Shown piece by piece: positions 27,318-36,551 of a stretch of 64,000 nucleotides of DNA. The DNA is from Methylobacterium sp. Leaf465. GTDB lineage: Bacteria > Pseudomonadota > Alphaproteobacteria > Rhizobiales > Beijerinckiaceae. Position 1 is the stretch's first letter, and each line of letters starts with the position of its first letter. The position numbers and the translations under genes are program-made. The DNA lies in NCBI RefSeq assembly GCF_001424705.1, contig NZ_LMRA01000023.1:3004-67003 (forward strand), given 5' to 3'. Under the pieces are notes generated by a model that saw nothing but the letters and a program-made list of their open reading frames with translations, was not told the DNA's origin and made no database searches.

Positions 27318-29291
27318 ATGAAGAAAAACAAGGTCATCACGGCTGGCGAAGCGATCGCTCTGATCCGGCACAACGACGTGGTCACCACGACGGGCTTCGT
27401 CCAGAGCTGCATTCCGGAGGCGCTGCACGCTGCCCTGGAGAAGCGCTTCGTCGACACCGGCGCACCCCGTGACCTGACCCTGATCATGACGGCGGGGGCC
27501 GGCGACAGCAAAGGCCTCGGCACCGGGCGCCTGCACCACGAAGGCCTGCTGAAGCGCGTCATCGCCGCCAATTTCGGCCGCATGCCGAAGGTCGCCAAGG
27601 CCGCGCAGGAAGACAAGATTCTCGGCTACAACCTGCCCCAGGGCGTGATCTCACAGCTCTACCGGGCCTGCGCCGCCGGCCAGCCGGGACTGTTCTCCAA
27701 GGTGGGCCTGCACACCTACGTGGATCCGCGCCACGGCGGCGCCCGGGTCAACACCGTGACCCAGGACGAAATCGTCAAGCTGGTCGAGGTCGATGGCGAG
27801 GAGTGGCTGTTCTACACCGCCACCAAGATCGACGTCGCCTTCATCCGCGGCACCTCGGCCGATCCGTCGGGCAACATCTCCTTCGAGAAGGAGGCGCTGA
27901 CCCTGGACTGTCTCGCCCAGGCCATGGCGGCGCGCAACAACGGCGGCATCGTCATCGCGCAGGTCGAGCGCATCGTCGATGACGGCTTCCTGCTGCCCAA
28001 GGACGTCCGCGTGCCCGGCATCCTGGTGGATTGCGTGGTTCTCGCCGAGCCCGAGATGCACCGCATGAACTACGGCGTGCAGCACGATGCGGCGCTGGCC
28101 GGCCAGATCCGCGTGCCCGTGAGCGGCATGAAGAAGATGCCCCTCGACGCCCGCAAGATCATCGCCCGGCGCGCGGCCTTCGAGCTGCCACCCAACGGCG
28201 TCGTCAACCTCGGCGTCGGCGCTCCCGAGGGCATCTCGGCGGTGGCCAACGAGGAGAAGGTCACCCCCTACATCACCCTGACCACCGAGGCCGGCGCGGT
28301 CGGCGGCGTGCTCGCGTCGGGGTCGAGCTTCGGCGCGGCGACGAACGCCGATTGCGTCATCGACCAGAACCAGATGTTCGACTTCTACGACGGCGGCGGC
28401 CTTGACATGACCTGCCTCGGCCTCGCCGAGTGCGACCAGTACGGCAACGTCAACACCAGCATGTTCGGTGGGCGCCTCAACGGCTGCGGCGGCTTCATCA
28501 ACATCAGCCAGAACGCCCGCTCGGTGGTCTTCGCCGGCACCTTCACGGTGGGCGGCCTGGAGACCGTGATCGAGGACGGCAAGCTCCGGATCGTCACGGA
28601 AGGGCGCTCGCAGAAATTCCTGCCGCAGGTCGAGCAGATCACCTTCAGCGGGCACTACGCGCAGATGCGCTCGCAGCCGGTGATCTACGTCACCGAGCGC
28701 TGCGTCTTCCAGCTCACCGACGAGGGGCTGGAACTCATCGAGGTGGCCCCCGGCATCGACATCGAGCGGGACATCCTGCCCCATATGGGCTTCCGGCCGA
28801 TCATCAAGCAGCCGATGCCGATGGATGCCCGCCTGTTCCGCGACGAGCCGATGGAACTGCTCGCCGACCTCTTGAACCTCAACCTGCCGGAGCGGGTGAG
28901 CTACGACACCGAGCGCAACATCCTGTTCGTGAACCTGGAGGGCTGGCACGCCCGCGCAAAGAGCGACCTCGACGACCTGCGCATGGTGCTGGTGGGGGCC
29001 TGCAAGAAGGCCGGCCAGCGGGTCAACACGGTGGTCAACCACGACGGGTTCCGCATCAACGAGAACCTCTACGACGACTACGCCCACATGATCCAATACC
29101 TGCAGGCGAATTACTATCTCACCACCACGCGCTACGCGACCAGCGCCTTCCTGCGCCTGAAGATGGAAGAGGCCCTCAACCGCCGCGGCCTCGCCCCCCA
29201 CGTCTTCGAGCGCAAGGAGGACGCCCACGCCTTCCTCGAAGGCGCCGGCAAGGTGCGCCGCGCCTCCACGGCGATCGCCTCGGCGGCGTGA
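27318..29291 (+). CDS. Acyl-CoA:acetate/3-ketoacid CoA-transferase family (YdiF-like)
   Basis: A 657-residue family I CoA-transferase with fused alpha and beta halves. The N-terminal half has RHNDVVTTTGFVQSCIPE and GLGTGRL-HEGL-KRVI; the second half has GVVNLGVGAPEGISAVA and the likely catalytic E324 in TTEAGAVGG. It is longer than typical YdiF (~530) by a C-terminal domain of about 110 residues (NILFVNLEGW ... HMIQYLQANYYL). It would move CoA between short or medium acids, for example in ketone body or polyhydroxybutyrate metabolism. Substrate is not fixed by sequence. It is single-gene, followed by a LysR gene 55 bases later. Confidence 0.88.
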   Translation: MKKNKVITAGEAIALIRHNDVVTTTGFVQSCIPEALHAALEKRFVDTGAPRDLTLIMTAGAGDSKGLGTGRLHHEGLLKRVIAANFGRMPKVAKAAQEDKILGYNLPQGVISQLYRACAAGQPGLFSKVGLHTYVDPRHGGARVNTVTQDEIVKLVEVDGEEWLFYTATKIDVAFIRGTSADPSGNISFEKEALTLDCLAQAMAARNNGGIVIAQVERIVDDGFLLPKDVRVPGILVDCVVLAEPEMHRMNYGVQHDAALAGQIRVPVSGMKKMPLDARKIIARRAAFELPPNGVVNLGVGAPEGISAVANEEKVTPYITLTTEAGAVGGVLASGSSFGAATNADCVIDQNQMFDFYDGGGLDMTCLGLAECDQYGNVNTSMFGGRLNGCGGFINISQNARSVVFAGTFTVGGLETVIEDGKLRIVTEGRSQKFLPQVEQITFSGHYAQMRSQPVIYVTERCVFQLTDEGLELIEVAPGIDIERDILPHMGFRPIIKQPMPMDARLFRDEPMELLADLLNLNLPERVSYDTERNILFVNLEGWHARAKSDLDDLRMVLVGACKKAGQRVNTVVNHDGFRINENLYDDYAHMIQYLQANYYLTTTRYATSAFLRLKMEEALNRRGLAPHVFERKEDAHAFLEGAGKVRRASTAIASAA

Positions 29292-29346
29292 ATCGAAGGG
29301 CGTCGTCGGCCCGGACGCCGGCGTCGCGCCACGTTGAGGCGCGCTC

Positions 29347-30297
29347 ATGGTTCTTGCGTCGGCGCTTCCGCGCCGGCACAACCGGTCCGTGCCACCCCCT
29401 CGTCCCAGCCTGCCGGCCCTCGGGGCCTTCCTGGCGATCGCGAAGCATCGCAGTTTCCGGCGTGCGGGCCTCGAACTCGGCGTCAGCGCCTCGGCCCTGA
29501 GCCATGCCCTGAAGGGTCTCGAGACGCAGCTCGGCGTCCGCCTCCTCAACCGGACCAACCGGAGCGTCACCCTCACCGCCGCCGGCGAGGATTTTTTCGC
29601 GTCGCTCGATGGGCCCTTCCTGGCGATCGGGCAGGCCGTCGAGGCGCTGAACCGCCATCGCGGTGCGCCGGCTGGGCGCGTGCGTCTCAACGTGCTGGAG
29701 CACGCGAGCGCGCTCCTCCTCGCCCCGGTCCTTCCGGTCTTCCTCGCCCGCTACCCGGACATCGCGATCGATGTGCGCGTGGCGAATCGCCTGCTCGACG
29801 TGGTCGATGCGGGCGCCGATGCCGGGATCCGCTACGGCGACACGGTCCCGGAGGACATGGTCGCGCATCGCCTCTCCGCCGACATCCGCTGGGTCGTGGT
29901 GGGCGCGCCCGCCTATCTGGAGCGCTTCGGGGTGCCGGCGCATCCCCACGACCTTCTCGCCCATCGCGGCCTGCGCGTCCGGCTCGGCGACGACCGCATC
30001 TATCATTGGGAGTTCGAGCGGCACGGCGAGGCCATCGCCGTCGATGTGCCGGGGGCGCTGACCCTCGACAGTACCGGCCTCGCGGTGGCCCTCGCCCAGG
30101 CCGGAGCGGGCCTCGCCTACCTGCCCGAACCCTGCGTGACGCCGCTGATCCGGGCGGGCGCGCTCCGGTGCGTGCTCGGCGACTGGTCTGCGTCCGGCGC
30201 CGCCTTCCACCTCTACTATCCGGGGCGCCGTCAGCTGCCGACGGGCCTGCGTCTGCTCATTGCCCTCATCCGCGAGATGCGCCCGCTCGGCTTCTAG
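29347..30297 (+). CDS. LysR-family transcriptional regulator
   Basis: A 316-residue regulator. The HTH is at ~20-80 (LGAFLAIAKHRSFRRAGLELGVSASALSHALKGLETQLGVRLLNRTNRSVTLTAAG). The substrate-binding domain (DVVDAGADAGIRYGDTVPEDM, WVVVGAPAYLERFG) is typical of the PcaQ/GcvA-like LysR group that often controls neighbouring genes. It lies in the same direction as the upstream CoA-transferase and the downstream short-chain dehydrogenase, either of which could be its target. The effector is unknown. Confidence 0.93.
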   Translation: MVLASALPRRHNRSVPPPRPSLPALGAFLAIAKHRSFRRAGLELGVSASALSHALKGLETQLGVRLLNRTNRSVTLTAAGEDFFASLDGPFLAIGQAVEALNRHRGAPAGRVRLNVLEHASALLLAPVLPVFLARYPDIAIDVRVANRLLDVVDAGADAGIRYGDTVPEDMVAHRLSADIRWVVVGAPAYLERFGVPAHPHDLLAHRGLRVRLGDDRIYHWEFERHGEAIAVDVPGALTLDSTGLAVALAQAGAGLAYLPEPCVTPLIRAGALRCVLGDWSASGAAFHLYYPGRRQLPTGLRLLIALIREMRPLGF

Positions 30298-30488
30298 GTC
30301 GCGTCGGATCGGCCGGGCACGATGAACGGGACTCATCGCTCCGATGAGGCGATGCCGGCTCACGCCTCGTTTTCGCCCCGCCTACATCGCGGTGGGCGCT
30401 CCGGATCGAGGGGCCGATGGCGACGCGGTCATCGGGACATCCCGCGAATCCGGGACGTCCCGCTTCCCGAACCCGTGAGGTCCCGCCC

Positions 30489-31244
30489 ATGTCCCGTCCC
30501 GATCGATTCACCGGCCGTGTCGCCCTCGTCACCGGAGCCGCGAGCGGCATCGGGCGCGCCACCGCCATCGCCTTCGCCCGGGAAGGGGCCCGCGTCGCCA
30601 TCCTCGATCGGACCGAGGCCGCGCTGCAGCCAACCGCGGAGGCGATCCGGGAGGTCGGCGGCGAGGGGCTGGTCCTCGCCTGCGACATCGCGTGGCCGGA
30701 GCAGGTGGAGGCGGCGATCACTGAGACGGTCGCGACCTTCGGCCGGCTCGACATCGCCTTCAACAATGCCGGCGTCGAGAACGTCGCGGCACCGGCGGCG
30801 GAGATCGCCCTCGCGGACTGGGACCGTATCCTCGGCATCAACCTGCGCGGCACCTTCGTCTGCATGAAGCACGAGATCGCGCAGATGCTGCGCCAGGGCG
30901 GCGGCGTGATCGTGAACACCGCGTCGGGCGCCGGCATCCGGGGCGTCGCTGGCGGCGCCAGCTACGCCGCCTCGAAGCATGCCGTCATCGGTCTCACCAA
31001 GTCGGCCGCCCTCGACTACGCCACCGCCAACATCCGGGTGAACGCCGTCCTGCCGGGCAACATCGCGACGCCGATGATGGACCGCTTCACCGGGGGCGAC
31101 ATCCAGAAGGCGATCGACCTGGAGCCGGTCGGCCGCCTGGGCCGGCCCGAGGAGATCGCCGAGGCGGTCCTGTGGATGAGCGCCGAGCTGGGCGCCTTCG
31201 TCACCGGCGCCGCGATCTCGGTCGATGGCGGCTGGTCGCTCTGA
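30489..31244 (+). CDS. Short-chain dehydrogenase/reductase (SDR)
   Basis: A 251-residue NAD(P)-dependent oxidoreductase. The Rossmann motif TGAASGIG (residues ~15-22), NNAGV, and the catalytic Ser, Tyr and Lys in NTASGAG and YAASKHAVIG are all intact. The C-terminal SVDGGWSL ending is the common family close. Start ATG 30489 lies in front of a family-like N-terminus. The substrate cannot be told. It is downstream of the LysR gene, possibly its target. Confidence 0.93.
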   Translation: MSRPDRFTGRVALVTGAASGIGRATAIAFAREGARVAILDRTEAALQPTAEAIREVGGEGLVLACDIAWPEQVEAAITETVATFGRLDIAFNNAGVENVAAPAAEIALADWDRILGINLRGTFVCMKHEIAQMLRQGGGVIVNTASGAGIRGVAGGASYAASKHAVIGLTKSAALDYATANIRVNAVLPGNIATPMMDRFTGGDIQKAIDLEPVGRLGRPEEIAEAVLWMSAELGAFVTGAAISVDGGWSL

Positions 31245-31324
31245 TCCTCCCGTCCGCGGTTCGGCTCGCCCCCGTCGAGGCGGGCGCGGTTGCGGGACGC
31301 GCCGCGGCCTGAGAAGACGGAGGG

Positions 31325-32245
31325 ATGATCGTCCGTTCGCGCCCGAGCCTCCTCGACATCCTGTTCACCCTGCGCGGCTCGATCCTGCCGAAGGTCGCCC
31401 TCAAGGTCGGGGGCATTACCCTGGTGGCGGTGGTCGTGGTGGCGGTGGAGCGGCGCTGGCCCGAGGCGTTCCCGATCACCGCCGGCGTCGGGCCCTTCAC
31501 CCTGATCGGGATCGCCCTGTCGATCTTCCTGAGCTTCCGAAACAGCGCCTGCTACGACCGTTGGTGGGAGGGCCGCCGCGCCTGGGGCAGCCTCGTGGTC
31601 GAGACCCGGGGGCTCGCCCGGCTCGTGACCGCCCTCCTGCCGGGGGAGCCCGTCGAGCCCCTGCGCGGACGTACCCTGCGGCGGCTCTCGGCCTTCGCCC
31701 ACGCCCTGCACGCGCAGCTCCGCGGCGGCGATCCTCAGGCGGCGGCCGCGCCCTGGCTTCCGGAGGCGGAGGTCGCGCCGCTGGCCCGGCATCCGAGCGC
31801 GGCGGATGCGGTGCTGGCCGGGCTCACCGCCGATCTGGCCAGGGCCTATCGTCAGGGTGTCCTCACCGACGTGCTGTTGGCCGCCCTGGAGCACAAGATC
31901 GCCGCCCTGGCACAGGTCCAGGTGGTGTGCGAGCGCATCCAGAACACCCCGCTGCCCTTCGCCTACACCCTGCTCCTCTACCGCACGGCGTGGATCTACT
32001 GCCTGCTGCTGCCCTTCGGCCTCGCGGCCTCCCTCGGCTGGGCGACGCCGGTGGCGACGGCCCTGGTCGCCTACACCTTCTTCGGCCTCGATGCCCTGGG
32101 CGACGAGTTGGAGGAGCCCTTCGGCCTCGCGCCGAACGACCTGCCCCTCGACGCGCTGCTGCACACCGTCGATGGCATCGTCCTCGACGCCCTCGGAGAG
32201 ACCGCGCCGCCGCCCCTGGTGCCGAAGCGCTACCTGCTGACGTGA
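31325..32245 (+). CDS. Bestrophin family membrane channel (YneE-like)
   Basis: A 306-residue inner-membrane protein. The bestrophin signature appears at ~70-90 as LSIFLSFRNSACYDRWWEGRRAWG, with later VVCERIQNTPLPFAYTLLLYRTAWIYCLLLPFGL and GDELEEPFG, the conserved acidic motif near the channel mouth. Bacterial homologues form anion or cation channels. GGAGGG lies immediately in front of ATG 31325, a tight spacing. It follows the SDR gene by 80 bases on the same strand. Confidence 0.93.
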   Translation: MIVRSRPSLLDILFTLRGSILPKVALKVGGITLVAVVVVAVERRWPEAFPITAGVGPFTLIGIALSIFLSFRNSACYDRWWEGRRAWGSLVVETRGLARLVTALLPGEPVEPLRGRTLRRLSAFAHALHAQLRGGDPQAAAAPWLPEAEVAPLARHPSAADAVLAGLTADLARAYRQGVLTDVLLAALEHKIAALAQVQVVCERIQNTPLPFAYTLLLYRTAWIYCLLLPFGLAASLGWATPVATALVAYTFFGLDALGDELEEPFGLAPNDLPLDALLHTVDGIVLDALGETAPPPLVPKRYLLT

Positions 32246-32366
32246 GGGGGCCGCCCTGCGTGCATCCGACGGTGCCGACCCGGCGCCTCGGCTGAGGTCT
32301 GGGAGGGGTTGAGCGTGGCCTGTCGGCTTCAGGCGGGGAAGCGAGACACGTCGCCTTTGCGCAGGG

Positions 32367-33251
32367 TTATTTCAGCGGCAGGAACACCTCCGCGACCGCC
32401 TCGTGCTCCGGCATCTCCGGGAAGAACGAGAGGCGCTGGCAGTAAAGCGGGAAATCCCGCGCCTCCTCGCCGCTGGCCGGGAGCCACCCGCGATAGAGAT
32501 AGAGTGCGGGAGGCTCCAGATTGTCGGTGTTGCCAACGACCCGCAGCACCGCGCAGCGTCCGCCGGGGATTTCGCCGACCTTGATTTGCTTCCCGTTCGC
32601 CGCGATCGGCTGGTCGGTTCCGACACAGAGGTCAACGCCATAGTCGGCGGGCGACACGGGACGCCGGTCGGACCGCCAGACGGTGAAGGTCGGGTTCGTG
32701 CTGGGGCGCAAGCCGGCGGCCTTCCGCCATTCGATGAACCGCCGAATGGTAGCCCCGAGCGTCGCCGGATCACCGCGGTGCTCCATGATCGCCACCCGCG
32801 TCGATGGCACATCGCGGATCGTCACGTCGTCGGGCGTGAATGTTCTCAGCATGAGCGTGTTCCTCGCGTTGTCGAGAGGCCCGAAGGCCGCGAGCCACGA
32901 TCCCCAGTCGGGAGCCTTGCTGAAAGACGACGGCGACTGCCCAAACCGTTGCCGAAAGGCACGGGCGAAGGCATCTGGTGCGTCGTAGCCGGCATCCATC
33001 GCCACTTCCGTGACGCTTTGGGCATCCCTGTAGGCCAACCGGTATGAAGCGCGCTTCATGCGAGCAAGCTGAACGTAGCGATGCACGGACATCCCGAAGG
33101 TCGCTGTGAACTGCCGATGGAAGTGGAACTTCGAGAAAGCCGCGATGGCGCTGACCGTCTCCAGATCCAGATCGTCGTCCAGGTGCCGATCGATGTGATC
33201 CAGCACCCTCCGCATCCGGGCGTGGTAGTTTCGGAGCGCCGCACTCATCAT
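32367..33251 (-). CDS. AraC-family regulator with GyrI-like effector domain
   Basis: A 294-residue regulator. The N-terminal AraC HTH pair (HIDRHLDDDLDLETVSAIAAFSKFHFHRQFTATFG, then LARMKRASYRLAYRD and GYDAPDAFARAFRQRFG) covers ~15-110. The C-terminal half (~135-294) is a GyrI-like/small-molecule-binding domain (PSTRVAIMEHRGDP, YGVDLCVGTD, GGRCAVLRVVG, LYLYRGWLP). This layout matches the SoxS/Rob and multidrug-responsive group. A target is not evident; it lies between the bestrophin and asparaginase genes. Confidence 0.93.
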   Translation of the reverse strand: MMSAALRNYHARMRRVLDHIDRHLDDDLDLETVSAIAAFSKFHFHRQFTATFGMSVHRYVQLARMKRASYRLAYRDAQSVTEVAMDAGYDAPDAFARAFRQRFGQSPSSFSKAPDWGSWLAAFGPLDNARNTLMLRTFTPDDVTIRDVPSTRVAIMEHRGDPATLGATIRRFIEWRKAAGLRPSTNPTFTVWRSDRRPVSPADYGVDLCVGTDQPIAANGKQIKVGEIPGGRCAVLRVVGNTDNLEPPALYLYRGWLPASGEEARDFPLYCQRLSFFPEMPEHEAVAEVFLPLK

Positions 33252-33435
33252 CCCGACCTTCGTGGCGCGACCAGCTAGGCGCAGACGGGCATGACTTGCT
33301 CGACCGATCTTGCGGTTCGGCGCGGGCTGTATGCTGCTCCGAAGTCTGTTCGCGGGCGAGCCGTATCCTCGCGTGAAGGGCAGATTTGGGTCGACGGCGG
33401 ATACGTCCCGAAGCGTCCGCCATCGATCCGAGGTG

Positions 33436-34656
<1,221 letters not shown>

Positions 34657-34801
34657 TCATCGGGGAGGTTGGATCGCGCGAGCCACCGGGCTGTCTCGGG
34701 GGCCGTCCTGACCGGAAGATCCGGCGGGGGCCTTGCACACCCGCCCGTCCGGGGCGAGGAGGCTGTGCGGTACTGCGGGGATCGAGCGGAACGAACCGAT
34801 C

Positions 34802-35734
34802 ATGACCATCGATCACATCGATCTGTCCCGGGTCGACCTCAATCTGCTGGTCGCCCTCGACGCGCTCCTGGCCGAGCGCAGCGTGACCCGGGCGGCCGCC
34901 CGCATCGGCATCGGCCAGTCGGCGATGAGCAGCAGCCTGGCGCGCCTGCGCACCCTGTTCTCCGACGAGCTCCTGACGCGCGCGCCCGAGGGCATGCGTC
35001 CGACGCCCCGGGCCCTGGCGCTGGCCGAACCGGTGCGGACCCTGCTGCGGCAGGTCCAAGCGCTGGTGCGTCGCGATGCCGAGTTTGATCCGCGTACGGT
35101 CACCCGCACCTTCACCATCGGCCTACCCGACAGCGCCGAGGTGCTGATCGGCCCCCGCCTCCTCGCCCACCTGCGACGGGAGGCGCCGGGCATCAGCCTG
35201 CTGCTGCGGTCCATCGACCGCATCCGCATCCTGCAGGAGCTCGATGCGGACCGGGTCGACCTCGGCATCGGCTTCTTCTCTGAGGGGCAGACCCACCACA
35301 AGCAGCGCCTGCTCTACCGCGACAGCTATCTCTGCATGTTCAATGCCGACCTCGTCGGCCTGACGCCGCCGATCTCGCTCGACGACTACCTACGCTTTCC
35401 CCACGTGCTCACCAGCCTGAAGGAGACCGCCCACGGGGTCGTGGACGATGCCTTGGCGCGGCTCGGGCGCCGGCGCACCCTGGCGGTGACGACGCCGCGC
35501 TTCCTCGCGGTGCCGTTCCTGGTGCGCAGTGCGCCCGTCCTGACCACGATGCACGCCCGACTCGCGACCTTCTTCGCCGGGGCGCTGGGCCTCACCGTGA
35601 GCCCGGCCCCGGTTGCCCTGGAGGATGTCGCGATCTCGATGCTCTGGCACGCCTCCTACGACGACGATCCCGCCCATCGCTGGCTGCGCCGGACCCTCCT
35701 CGCCCTGGTGGAGCAGCCGACCGGAACGATCTGA
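34802..35734 (+). CDS. LysR-family transcriptional regulator (NodD/LinR-like)
   Basis: A 310-residue LysR protein beginning HIDLSRVDLNLLVALDALLAERSVTRAAARIGIGQSAMSSSLARLR, the NodD/NahR-type HTH. The effector domain has GLPDSAEVLIGPRLLAHLR and DLGIGFFSEG. ATG 34802 is chosen by alignment of the HTH. It is divergent from ansB. The effector and target are unknown. Confidence 0.93.
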   Translation: MTIDHIDLSRVDLNLLVALDALLAERSVTRAAARIGIGQSAMSSSLARLRTLFSDELLTRAPEGMRPTPRALALAEPVRTLLRQVQALVRRDAEFDPRTVTRTFTIGLPDSAEVLIGPRLLAHLRREAPGISLLLRSIDRIRILQELDADRVDLGIGFFSEGQTHHKQRLLYRDSYLCMFNADLVGLTPPISLDDYLRFPHVLTSLKETAHGVVDDALARLGRRRTLAVTTPRFLAVPFLVRSAPVLTTMHARLATFFAGALGLTVSPAPVALEDVAISMLWHASYDDDPAHRWLRRTLLALVEQPTGTI

Positions 35735-35924
35735 CCGTCGGGGGGCGGGGCGCAGCCACGGAAGCGGCACAATCCTGCGCGATTTCCGCGGCGCGTGAGG
35801 ATTCGCACGGATGTGATTCACGGGAGGGCGGGGTTCGTTACCGTTCATCAACCGTTCGGTGATTCCCTCCCACAGTGACGCTTCTGGATTTGCACAGGCT
35901 CTTCGGGATCAAAGGAACGGAGCT

Positions 35925-36224
35925 ATGAAGAACTCGCTGGTCGCGGCCCTCGTGGCTGCCTCGTTCGCCGTCGCCGCAACCCCGAGCGCCCAGGCGCGCG
36001 ATGGCATCGGAGCCGGTGGGGCCGCCGCCCTCGGCGTGCTCGGCGGCCTCGCCATCGGCGGTGCGATCGCCTCGTCCCAGAACGATGGCTACTATCCCGG
36101 CCGCCCGGTCTACCGCGCCCCGCGCCCGGTCTACGTCGAGGAAGAGGTCTGCCACATGGAGCGCCGCGGGTACGTCGACGCCTACGGCTACGAGCACATC
36201 CGCCGCGTCCGCGTCTGCGAGTAA
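35925..36224 (+). CDS. Small exported glycine-zipper protein
   Basis: A 99-residue secreted protein. A signal peptide (MKNSLVAALVAASFAVAATPSAQA) is followed by a glycine-zipper stretch (GIGAGGAAALGVLGGLAIGGAIAS), a Tyr/Pro/Arg-rich linker (YYPGRPVYRAPRPVYVEEE) and two cysteines (EVCHMERRG, VRVCE) that could pair. AAAGGAACGGAG precedes ATG 35925. It is probably an envelope protein; the exact role is unknown. A strong hairpin follows. Confidence 0.85.
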   Translation: MKNSLVAALVAASFAVAATPSAQARDGIGAGGAAALGVLGGLAIGGAIASSQNDGYYPGRPVYRAPRPVYVEEEVCHMERRGYVDAYGYEHIRRVRVCE

Positions 36225-36551
36225 GGCAGACCGAGGGGCGAGCGGCCACTCCACGATCCGTTTCGATGTCAGGCCAGACGGCCCCGCCTCCACGGCGGGG
36301 CCGTTCTCGTTCCGGCGGCCCCCTGGCTGCGCCGCCACGCCGGAACCGTTCACCAGGGTCGTCTCCGTTTCGCCGCTTCCTCGGGAGCAACGCGCCAGCG
36401 TCCAGCCCGCAAGCATATAATTGTATTAGTTCTAAAATGTTGCTCCGCGATCACGTCGCGAAGTTGTTTAGATCTGCGCCCTAACCGGCTCGTTGACCAT
36501 CTGAAATTTTTGTTTCAATTGGCCACAATACATTTGGTCGTAGGTCGAACC
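36225..36551. other. Region between the glycine-zipper gene and the TonB receptor
   Basis: It contains the terminator at 36278-36310 and an AT-rich stretch (around 36412-36440) that likely carries the receptor promoter. A lone TTCTAAA at 36430-36436 is half of an Irr-type iron-control element; the other half is poor, so I do not call a site. Confidence 0.4.
36278..36310 (+). terminator. Terminator after the glycine-zipper gene
   Basis: An 11-bp perfect stem (ACGGCCCCGCC / GGCGGGGCCGT, loop TCCAC) followed by T-rich TCTCGTT. Confidence 0.8.

Noticed and set aside
27651..29690. 679-residue minus-strand open frame opposite the CoA-transferase
   Set aside because: Antisense shadow; no conserved motif, while the plus-strand gene is clear.
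36421..36436. Irr-type iron box before the TonB receptor
   Set aside because: Only one half (TTCTAAA) matches; the other half differs at most positions.
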